From Xanthomonas translucens pv. translucens DSM 18974 (GTDB lineage: Bacteria; Pseudomonadota; Gammaproteobacteria; Xanthomonadales; Xanthomonadaceae): 29,649 nucleotides of DNA. The number at the start of each line of letters is the position of its first letter. Within the stretch, counting starts at the first letter, position 1. The notes under the pieces are model-generated. The model ran no database searches. It was not told where the DNA came from and was given only the letters and a program-made list of their open reading frames with translations. Position numbers and translations under genes: made by a program. The stretch is taken from the NCBI RefSeq assembly GCF_000331775.1, contig NZ_CAPJ01000035.1, positions 1 through 29,649 of the forward strand. The letters run 5' to 3'. This document shows positions 22,975 to 29,649 of this stretch, in pieces.

Positions 22975-23387
22975 TTCGTCGATTACCTGGGGGCTAGTAG
23001 TGACGTGGCGTTGGTAAGCAAGCGGCGGAGGCGGCCTGTATCCGTCCTGCAGCTCGCGCGGGGGGCATGGCGATGACGACCGCCAGGCGGGAGCGCACGA
23101 TCCGTGAGATGAATACGACGGCCAGACCTCCCAGCATACCTGCCTAATGCCGCAAGCATCAGAGTCGGTGCTCGGCGCACGCCGGGACGGCGGCGGCTGG
23201 CGGATCGCATCGACGGCCCTCCCAGGCGTCGATGTTGCCCCGTGAAAACGGTTACATGGCAGAATACCGCATTGCCCTCCCATTATTGCCTGTGTCGCTG
23301 GCACGATGCGAGCCGCATGCGTATGCACTGCCTTCGGGAGGGACCGGCGGCAGCCCGTCCCTCCTGCCGGAAACCGGATACCGCACC
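22975..23387. other. Divergent regulatory region between zwf and the ABC ATPase gene
   Basis: No gene is supported in these 413 bp. The one clear site is the LacI-type operator at 23243-23256. A TTGCCC hexamer at 23235-23240 and CAGAAT at 23260-23265 could be a promoter for the ATPase gene (19 bp spacer), with the operator between them. No clear promoter for zwf was recognised. Confidence 0.55.
23243..23256 (+). promoter_or_regulatory. LacI-type operator between zwf and the ABC ATPase gene
   Basis: TGAAAACGGTTACA differs by one base from the operator in front of the regulator gene and fits TGNAANCGNTTNCA. It stands 131 bp before the ATPase start and about 270 bp before zwf, so it could control both directions. 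Confidence 0.77.
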
Positions 23388-24512
<1,125 letters not shown>

Positions 24513-24541
24513 GCCAAGGCGGGCGCCGCAGGCGGGCTGGT

Positions 24542-25414
24542 TCAGCGCGCGAGGCCGTCGCGCAGCGGCTGCCAATGCGCAGGGTGCGTGCCGATGGACA
24601 AGCCGGTCGGCGGCACTTCTTCCAGCGGCAGCACCGCCAGTGCCAATGCGCCGGCGACGCTGACCACGCTGCCCAGCGGCTGTCCGTCGCGCAACACCTG
24701 CGCGCCGACCTCGGCTACGCCGTCCATCTCCAGCAATTGCAGGGCGCGCTTGGCCTTGCCCAGGAAATGGGTGCGGGCAACGATCTCCTGGCCCGGATAG
24801 CAGCCCTTCTTCACACTGAACGCGTGCAGCCGGTCCAGCGCCAGCTGCTGCGGGGTCCATTGCTCGCGCTGGCTGGGGTCGAGCCGGGCCAGGCCCAGGC
24901 GCAGATCGGCGTGGCGCCAGGCGGCGGCGAAGGCCGGGTCGGTCGGATCCTGCGTGGCCTGCTCAGCCGGCACCAGCAACAGCGTGCGCGGCAGGCCGTC
25001 GCCGCCCATGTCCAGTTCGATCGTCCCGTCGCCACGCTCCGCCAGCGCCGCGCCTTGCGCCTGCGCGGGCGAAGCCAGGCACGCGTAGGCATGCAGGTCG
25101 TCGTGCGCGGCGATACGCAGCTTGCGCCGGAACACGAAGCGGTTCAGCGCGATTGCCAGCTCCGCCGCACCACCGTCCGGCAGTAGCACCAGCAAGGCGT
25201 CGTCGGCACGGCGCAGCAGTGCGAACAGCGCGATCACCCGGCCCTTGGCGCTCAGCCAGGCGTTCCATTGCCAGTGGCCGTTGCGCAGCGCTTGCACATC
25301 GTTGGCGAACTGCGCCTGGGCGAAAGCCACTGCATCCGTGCCGCTCAATGCCACGTATTGCAGGTCTGGAAGCGCGGAAAAACCGGCGGAAGTGAGATTC
25401 AGGTTGTCAGGCAC
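24542..25414 (-). CDS. ygfZ: YgfZ/GcvT-domain folate-dependent Fe-S protein maintenance factor
   Basis: YgfZ is a tetrahydrofolate-binding, GcvT-like protein needed for activity of some [4Fe-4S] enzymes. The family hallmark KGCYPGQEIVAR, with the conserved cysteine, is present at about residue 195. FANDVQALRNGHWQWNAWLSAKGRV stands near the N-terminus. From GTG 25414 (first residues MPDNLNLTSAG) it has 290 residues, close to family size. The frame is open further upstream, but those codons overlap the promoter region and the small SDHAF4 gene. The gene is divergent from the succinate dehydrogenase operon and its -10 element (TATAAT read on the minus strand at 25436-25431) overlaps that operon's promoter. 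It converges on the ABC ATPase gene with 29 bp between the stops and no obvious terminator. Confidence 0.92.
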   Translation of the reverse strand: MPDNLNLTSAGFSALPDLQYVALSGTDAVAFAQAQFANDVQALRNGHWQWNAWLSAKGRVIALFALLRRADDALLVLLPDGGAAELAIALNRFVFRRKLRIAAHDDLHAYACLASPAQAQGAALAERGDGTIELDMGGDGLPRTLLLVPAEQATQDPTDPAFAAAWRHADLRLGLARLDPSQREQWTPQQLALDRLHAFSVKKGCYPGQEIVARTHFLGKAKRALQLLEMDGVAEVGAQVLRDGQPLGSVVSVAGALALAVLPLEEVPPTGLSIGTHPAHWQPLRDGLAR

Positions 25415-25438
25415 GAGGGGGAGGACTAAAATTATATT
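25404..25438. promoter_or_regulatory. Overlapping divergent promoters for the sdh operon and ygfZ
   Basis: Plus strand: TTGTCA (25404-25409), a 17-bp spacer and TAAAAT (25427-25432) make a good sigma70 promoter for the SDHAF4-sdhCDAB genes, with a leader of only about 14-20 nt. Minus strand: a perfect TATAAT (25436-25431) with TTATCA (25459-25454) 17 bp upstream serves ygfZ, again with a very short leader. The two -10 elements overlap, so they may interfere. Confidence 0.65.
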
Positions 25439-25452
25439 GTTGTGAGACCAGC

Positions 25453-25623
25453 ATGATAAGCCAAGCAACCCCCACACCCGAGCCCGAGCCCGAAACGCAG
25501 CGACCCGCCGAGGAGAACACTCCGCAAGCGACGCCTGCACCGAGGGAAATCGGCGGTCGCGGCGGCCTCGAGCCGACGCGCTACGGCGACTGGGAAAAAA
25601 ACGGACGCTGCATCGATTTCTGA
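25453..25623 (+). CDS. Succinate dehydrogenase assembly factor 4 (SDHAF4 / DUF1674)
   Basis: A 56-residue protein whose C-terminal half carries the DUF1674/SDHAF4 signature: EIGGRGGLEPTRYGDWEKN followed by GRCIDF at the very end. The N-terminal half is Pro/Glu/Gln-rich and probably disordered. In eukaryotes SDHAF4 (yeast Sdh8) binds flavinylated SdhA and protects it until SdhB joins. Bacterial homologs are known from sequence, and the location immediately before sdhC argues for the same role here. ATG 25453 is chosen because it follows the promoter by about 14-20 nt and gives the complete protein. The sdhC ATG lies 60 bp after the stop. Confidence 0.9.
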   Translation: MISQATPTPEPEPETQRPAEENTPQATPAPREIGGRGGLEPTRYGDWEKNGRCIDF

Positions 25624-25683
25624 GCAGCTTTGAGCCAACGCGGCCTTAAGCACGCCGCCCAGCCGAGACAACGAGCCCAGCGA

Positions 25684-26076
25684 ATGGCTACGCGCGAACG
25701 TCCTCTTTCCCCCCACCTGCAGGTCTATCGCTGGCAGATCCAGATGGTCACCTCGATCCTGCATCGAGCCACTGGCATCATCCTGTCGGTCGGTGCCCTG
25801 ATCATTGCCGCCGCGCTGTTGGTGCTGATGCTCGGCCCGGCGTCCTGGAACTGCTTCCGCGGCATGGCCGGCGCCTGGTATGGCCAGCTGTTCCTGTTCG
25901 CCTGGAGCTGGGCCTTCGCCTACCACCTGTGCAACGGCCTGCGCCACATCGTGCAGGACTTCGGTCACGGCTTCGGCATCCCCGCCTTCGTGCGCAACAG
26001 CTGGCTGTCGGTGATCGGCAGCCTGCTGATCGTCGCGCTGATCTGGGCCTACGTGCTGACCGGAGCCGCCGCATGA
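25684..26076 (+). CDS. sdhC: Succinate dehydrogenase cytochrome b556 subunit
   Basis: SdhC is one of two membrane anchors of complex II; it helps bind haem b and the quinone. The 130-residue protein has three membrane helices and the family motifs RPLSPHLQVYRWQIQM near 6-21, SILHRATGIIL (with the conserved S/R of the quinone site), and HLCNGLRHIVQDFG with the haem-ligand histidine. ATG 25684 is preferred over a TTG 54 bp upstream, because the family begins with the short polar stretch before RPLSPHL. It overlaps sdhD by ATGA. Confidence 0.95.
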   Translation: MATRERPLSPHLQVYRWQIQMVTSILHRATGIILSVGALIIAAALLVLMLGPASWNCFRGMAGAWYGQLFLFAWSWAFAYHLCNGLRHIVQDFGHGFGIPAFVRNSWLSVIGSLLIVALIWAYVLTGAAA

Positions 26077-26459
26077 ACCGCTACCGCACCCCGTTGAAGA
26101 ACGTGCGCGGCCTGGGCGCGGCCAAGTCCGGCACCGAGCATTTCGTGCTGCAGCGGCTCACCGCCACCGCGCTGGTCGGCCTGACCCTCTGGTTCCTGGT
26201 GTTCGTGCTGAGCCTGCTCGGCGCCGACTACGTCACCGCCACCGCGGCGGTGACCAAGCCGTGGAACGCCGTGCTGCTGGTGGGCTTCCTGATCGCGATG
26301 TTCTGGCATGCGCAGATCGGCCTGCAGGTGATCCTCGAAGACTATGTGCACAACTCGCTGCTGGCCCTGGCGCTGCAGACCACGGTGAAGTTCGTCGCCG
26401 TGCTCGGTGCGCTGGTCGGTGTATTCGCGGTCGCCCGCATCGCGCTGGGCAGCGCCTGA
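26073..26459 (+). CDS. sdhD: Succinate dehydrogenase hydrophobic membrane anchor subunit
   Basis: SdhD is the second membrane anchor of complex II. The 128-residue protein begins MNRYRTPLKNVRGLGAAKSG, typical of the gammaproteobacterial family, has three hydrophobic helices and contains HAQIGLQVILEDYVH, which carries the second haem ligand and a quinone-site aspartate. The start lies in the ATGA overlap with the sdhC stop. sdhA follows after 29 bp with an AGGA-containing leader. Confidence 0.94.
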   Translation: MNRYRTPLKNVRGLGAAKSGTEHFVLQRLTATALVGLTLWFLVFVLSLLGADYVTATAAVTKPWNAVLLVGFLIAMFWHAQIGLQVILEDYVHNSLLALALQTTVKFVAVLGALVGVFAVARIALGSA

Positions 26460-26488
26460 TCGGCGCCCGGAACAGGAATTCAAATTAG

Positions 26489-28279
26489 ATGTCCGCTTAC
26501 AAGATCACCGAACACAAGTACGACATGGTCGTGGTCGGCGCCGGCGGCGCCGGCCTGCGCGCCACCTTCGGCCTGGCCGCCAAGGGCCTGCAGACGGTCT
26601 GCCTGACCAAGGTCTTCCCGACCCGTTCGCACACCGTGGCCGCGCAGGGCGGCATCTCTGCCGCGCTCGGCAACATGGGCGAGGACGACTGGCGCTACCA
26701 CTTCTACGACACCATCAAGGGCTCGGACTGGCTGGGCGACCAGGACGCGATCGAGTACATGTGCCGCGAGGCGATCCCGGCGATCATCGAGCTGGAGCAC
26801 TACGGGGTGCCGTTCTCGCGCACCGAGGACGGCAAGATCTACCAGCGTCCGTTCGGCGGCATGACCACCAAGTACGGCGAAGGCCCGTCCGCGCAGCGCA
26901 CCTGCGCCGCCGCAGACCGCACCGGCCATGCCATGCTGCACACGTTGTACCAGCAGTCGCTGGCGCACGATGCGCGCTTCATGATCGAGTATTTCGCGCT
27001 CGACCTGATCTTCGACGAGGAAGGCGTGTGCCGCGGCGTGCTCGCGCTGGACATGGCCGAAGGCTCGCTGCACCTGTTCCGCGCCCATGGCGTGGTGCTG
27101 GCCACCGGCGGCTACGGCCGCTCCTACTTCAGCGCCACCTCCGCGCATACCTGCACCGGCGACGGCGGCGGCCTGGTGATGCGCGCCGGCCTGCCGATGC
27201 AGGACATGGAGTTCGTGCAGTTCCATCCCACCGGCATCTACGGCGCCGGCTGCCTGATCACCGAGGGCGTGCGCGGCGAAGGCGGCATCCTGCGCAACAG
27301 CAACGGCGAGCGCTTCATGGAGCGCTACGCGCCGCACTACAAGGATCTGGCCTCGCGCGACGTGGTGTCGCGTTCGATGACCATCGAGATCCGCGAAGGC
27401 CGCGGCGTCGGCGAGCACAAGGACCACATCCTGCTCGACCTGACCCACCTCGGCCCGGGGGTGATCGACGAGAAGCTGCCCGGCATCGCCGAGAGCGCAC
27501 GGATCTTCGCTGGCGTGGACGTGCACAAGCAGCCGATCCCGGTGCTCCCGACCGTGCACTACAACATGGGCGGCATCCCGACCAACTACCACGGCGAAGT
27601 GGTGCGCAAGGACGGCGACAACCCCGATGCGGTGGTGCCCGGCCTGTACGCGATCGGCGAAGCGGCCTGCGTGTCGGTGCACGGCGCCAACCGCCTGGGG
27701 TCCAACTCGCTGCTGGACCTGGTGGTGTTCGGCCGCGCGGTGGCGATCCGTTGCGCCGAGACCATCAAGACCGGCGCGCCGCACAAGACCCTGCCCGGCG
27801 ATGCCTGCGACAAGGCGCTGGGCCTGCTCGACAAGCTGCGCAATTCCAACGGCGGCACGCCGACCTCGGTGATCCGCGACAAGATGCAGCGCACCATGCA
27901 GTCCGACGCGGCGGTGTTCCGCACCAGCAAGACGCTGCAGGAAGGCGTGGACAAGATGGCCGAGATCTACGCCACCTTCGAGGACGTGAAGGTCTCCGAC
28001 CGCTCGCTGGTGTGGAATTCGGACCTGATCGAGACCTACGAGCTGAACAACCTGCTGCTCAACGCGGTGGCGACGATCAACTCGGCCGAGCAACGCAAGG
28101 AAAGCCGCGGTGCGCATGCGCACGAGGATTTCCCGGACCGCGACGACGTCAACTGGCAGAAGCACACCCTGGTCAGCGTCGACGACAAGGGCCAGTGCAG
28201 CTTCGACTACCGCCCGGTGCACATGTACACGCTCAGCAAGGATGTTGACGTGGTGCCGCCGAAACCGCGCGTGTACTGA
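26489..28279 (+). CDS. sdhA: Succinate dehydrogenase flavoprotein subunit
   Basis: SdhA oxidises succinate to fumarate, carrying covalently bound FAD, in the TCA cycle and respiratory chain on the cytoplasmic side of the inner membrane. The 596-residue protein has the FAD-binding [17 protein letters not shown], the flavinylation site [10 protein letters not shown] (His-FAD), [20 protein letters not shown] in the active-site region, [15 protein letters not shown] and [18 protein letters not shown]. The C-terminus [22 protein letters not shown] is complete. sdhB is 111 bp downstream, with a heptamer-type inverted repeat between them. Flavinylation would require SdhE (29306), and SDHAF4 may protect the free subunit. 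Confidence 0.98.
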   Translation: MSAYKITEHKYDMVVVGAGGAGLRATFGLAAKGLQTVCLTKVFPTRSHTVAAQGGISAALGNMGEDDWRYHFYDTIKGSDWLGDQDAIEYMCREAIPAIIELEHYGVPFSRTEDGKIYQRPFGGMTTKYGEGPSAQRTCAAADRTGHAMLHTLYQQSLAHDARFMIEYFALDLIFDEEGVCRGVLALDMAEGSLHLFRAHGVVLATGGYGRSYFSATSAHTCTGDGGGLVMRAGLPMQDMEFVQFHPTGIYGAGCLITEGVRGEGGILRNSNGERFMERYAPHYKDLASRDVVSRSMTIEIREGRGVGEHKDHILLDLTHLGPGVIDEKLPGIAESARIFAGVDVHKQPIPVLPTVHYNMGGIPTNYHGEVVRKDGDNPDAVVPGLYAIGEAACVSVHGANRLGSNSLLDLVVFGRAVAIRCAETIKTGAPHKTLPGDACDKALGLLDKLRNSNGGTPTSVIRDKMQRTMQSDAAVFRTSKTLQEGVDKMAEIYATFEDVKVSDRSLVWNSDLIETYELNNLLLNAVATINSAEQRKESRGAHAHEDFPDRDDVNWQKHTLVSVDDKGQCSFDYRPVHMYTLSKDVDVVPPKPRVY

Positions 28280-28280
28280 C

Positions 28281-28390
28281 CAAAGCCGGGAAACGGGAAT
28301 CGGGAATGGGGAATCGAGAACAGCGCCTGCGCTCTTCGCCCCTGCTTCCCATTCCCCATTCCCCAATCCCCATTCCCGGATTTTAAAGCC
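28281..28390. repeat. Inverted heptamer-type element between sdhA and sdhB
   Basis: GGGAATC/GGGAATG/GGGGAAT units (about 28286-28318) are answered by ATTCCCC/ATTCCC units (about 28344-28379). They form a long imperfect stem with a GC-rich loop, flanked by AAAGCC on both sides. It fills the gap between two genes of one operon. A stable hairpin here could change the stoichiometry or decay of the sdhB message. Confidence 0.75.
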
Positions 28391-29173
28391 ATGGCAGAGT
28401 TCACCCTCCCCAAGAATTCCAAGATCGGCAAGGGCAAGCACTTTCCCGCCACCGGCGCGAAGAATGCACGCACCTTCAAGGTCTACCGTTGGAATCCGGA
28501 CGACGACAGCAATCCGCGCACCGACACCTACGAGGTGGATCTGGACGAGTGCGGCCCGATGGTCCTGGACGCGCTGATCAAGATCAAGAACGAGATCGAT
28601 CCGACCCTGACCTTCCGCCGTTCCTGCCGCGAAGGCATCTGCGGTTCGTGCGCGATGAACATCGACGGCACCAACACGCTGGCCTGCACCAAGGCGATCG
28701 CCGACTGCGGCAAGGCCGAAGTGCCGATCTATCCGCTGCCGCACATGGACGTGATCAAGGATCTGGTGCCGGACCTGACCCACTTCTACGCGCAGTACGC
28801 GTCGATCAAGCCGTGGATCCGCACCCAGACCCCGCCGCCGCCGGACCGCGAGCGGCTGCAGTCGCCGGAAGACCGCAAGAAGCTCGACGGCCTGTACGAG
28901 TGCATCCTGTGCGCGTGCTGCTCGACCAGCTGCCCGAGCTACTGGTGGAACGGCGAGCGCTACCTGGGTCCGGCGATCCTGCTGCAGGCCTACCGCTGGA
29001 TCGTCGACTCGCGCGACGAGGACACCGGTGCGCGCCTGGACGATCTGGAAGACCCGTTCAAACTGTACCGCTGCCACACCATCATGAACTGCGCGCGGAC
29101 CTGCCCGAAGGGACTGAACCCGGCGCTGGCGATCGCCGAGATCAAGAAGCTGATGATGGCGCGCCGCGCCTGA
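28391..29173 (+). CDS. sdhB: Succinate dehydrogenase iron-sulfur subunit
   Basis: SdhB passes electrons from FAD to quinone through three Fe-S clusters. The 260-residue protein shows [21 protein letters not shown] for the [2Fe-2S] cluster (about 79-99), [17 protein letters not shown] for the [4Fe-4S] cluster (about 172-188) and [17 protein letters not shown] for the [3Fe-4S] cluster (about 219-235). The N-terminus ([15 protein letters not shown]) is slightly longer than in E. coli and basic. The start is ATG 28391. It ends 132 bp before sdhE. Confidence 0.98.
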   Translation: MAEFTLPKNSKIGKGKHFPATGAKNARTFKVYRWNPDDDSNPRTDTYEVDLDECGPMVLDALIKIKNEIDPTLTFRRSCREGICGSCAMNIDGTNTLACTKAIADCGKAEVPIYPLPHMDVIKDLVPDLTHFYAQYASIKPWIRTQTPPPPDRERLQSPEDRKKLDGLYECILCACCSTSCPSYWWNGERYLGPAILLQAYRWIVDSRDEDTGARLDDLEDPFKLYRCHTIMNCARTCPKGLNPALAIAEIKKLMMARRA

Positions 29174-29305
29174 TCGGTTAGCGTTGCAACCACGGACGGC
29201 AGGCCCGTTCGACTTGCGCGGCACCGGCTCTCGGGTTCGGTGCCGCGCGCGTTTTCGGCGGTCGCCGCAGCAGGCGTCCGCCCACCAAGACAAGGGTGCG
29301 ATGCG

Positions 29306-29554
29306 ATGGACGAAGCCACCGAACTGAAGAAGCTGCGCTGGCGCTGCCGGCGCGGCATGCGCGAGCTGGATCAGCTGTTCGGACGCTACCTGGACCGGCG
29401 CTGGGCGCAGGCCTCCGAGGCCGAACGCGGGGTTTTCCTATACCTGCTCGAATGCGAGGACGATAAGTTGTGGCGCTGGTTCATGGGCTACGAGGCTTGT
29501 CCCGATGCACGCGCCGCCGATCTCATCGCCACCATCCGCGCCCTGCCGGCTTGA
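29306..29554 (+). CDS. sdhE: SdhE (YgfY/CptB family) FAD assembly factor
   Basis: SdhE promotes covalent attachment of FAD to SdhA. The 82-residue protein carries the signature [18 protein letters not shown] near 16-33 (R-x-G-M-x-E-L-D) and the [17 protein letters not shown] region, with the expected length for the family. ATG 29306 begins [14 protein letters not shown]; an earlier in-frame start 66 bp upstream would add unrelated residues. The next gene starts within its 3' end. Confidence 0.95.
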   Translation: MDEATELKKLRWRCRRGMRELDQLFGRYLDRRWAQASEAERGVFLYLLECEDDKLWRWFMGYEACPDARAADLIATIRALPA

Positions 29555-29649
29555 GTGGCGCCCCTCGCGCTGGCTGCTGGCGGCGCTGGCGCTGCTGAGC
29601 GTGCTGGCGCCGCTGTCGATCCTGGGCTCGGACATGCCGCGTGCCTGCG
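29505..29649 (+). CDS. YgfX/CptA-like small membrane protein, 3' part outside the window
   Basis: An open frame starts at ATG 29505, 50 bp inside the end of sdhE in another frame, and is still open at the right edge. Its first residues include [22 protein letters not shown], a basic segment followed by a hydrophobic helix. The SdhE-YgfX pairing is conserved in gammaproteobacteria, so it is probably the YgfX homolog. YgfX was described as a membrane-associated toxin, but the name rests on context and a short fragment. The true start could lie elsewhere in the overlap. Confidence 0.6.
   Translation, partial: MHAPPISSPPSAPCRLEWRPSRWLLAALALLSVLAPLSILGSDMPRAC

Noticed and set aside
23232..23387. 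N-terminal extension of the ABC ATPase from ATG 23232
   Set aside because: It would cover the operator, adds residues unlike the family, and the homology begins exactly at ATG 23388.
25630..25683. Longer sdhC from TTG 25630
   Set aside because: The extra residues are polar and not part of the family; ATG 25684 gives the normal N-terminus.
26480..29293. Long minus-strand open frame across sdhA and sdhB
   Set aside because: It spans two clearly identified plus-strand genes and reads as low-complexity Val/Ala/His/Arg sequence, an antisense shadow.

Overview
The window is a GC-rich (roughly two thirds G+C), gene-dense, IS-free piece of a gammaproteobacterial chromosome. Gene content, protein sequences and the intergenic repeats fit Xanthomonas or a close relative in the Xanthomonadaceae. 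The species cannot be fixed from this window. No rRNA, tRNA, CRISPR or transposase was seen.

Left part (1-4283): a minus-strand housekeeping operon scpA-scpB-rluB (chromosome condensation plus 23S rRNA pseudouridylation; rluB runs off the left edge). It is divergent from a small plus-strand pair, a YciI-like protein and a BolA-family protein.

Central part (4400-24512): an oligosaccharide uptake and catabolism island. Plus strand: a LacI-type regulator, an Oar-like TonB-dependent receptor, a lipoprotein of the PF10091 'glycoamylase'/GH144 type, ABC importer genes (binding lipoprotein and two permeases), and a 1052-aa secreted multidomain glycoside hydrolase. Minus strand, convergent: zwf-glk-pgl, edd and eda, a complete glucose-to-pyruvate Entner-Doudoroff route. 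The importer ATPase (MalK/UgpC type) stands apart, divergent from zwf. Three near-identical 14-bp LacI-type operators (consensus TGNAANCGNTTNCA) lie before the regulator, before the lipoprotein/ABC operon and between zwf and the ATPase gene. They suggest one regulator ties import, cleavage and glucose oxidation together. GH144 enzymes known to me act on beta-1,2-glucan, so I propose, as inference, that this is a beta-1,2-glucan/sophoro-oligosaccharide (periplasmic glucan) scavenging system.

Right part (24542-29649): ygfZ is divergent from a succinate dehydrogenase cluster. That cluster runs from a 56-aa SDHAF4/DUF1674 assembly factor through sdhC, sdhD, sdhA, sdhB and sdhE to a partial ygfX-like gene cut by the right edge. 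Three candidate complex II assembly or Fe-S maintenance factors therefore surround the four structural genes.

A family of heptamer repeats (GGGACTC and GGGAATC/G variants with AAAGCC-type linkers) recurs at five places. Two of them are translated into the C-terminal tails of Eda and the ABC ATPase. One forms a large inverted repeat between sdhA and sdhB. A REP-like palindrome precedes the large hydrolase gene.
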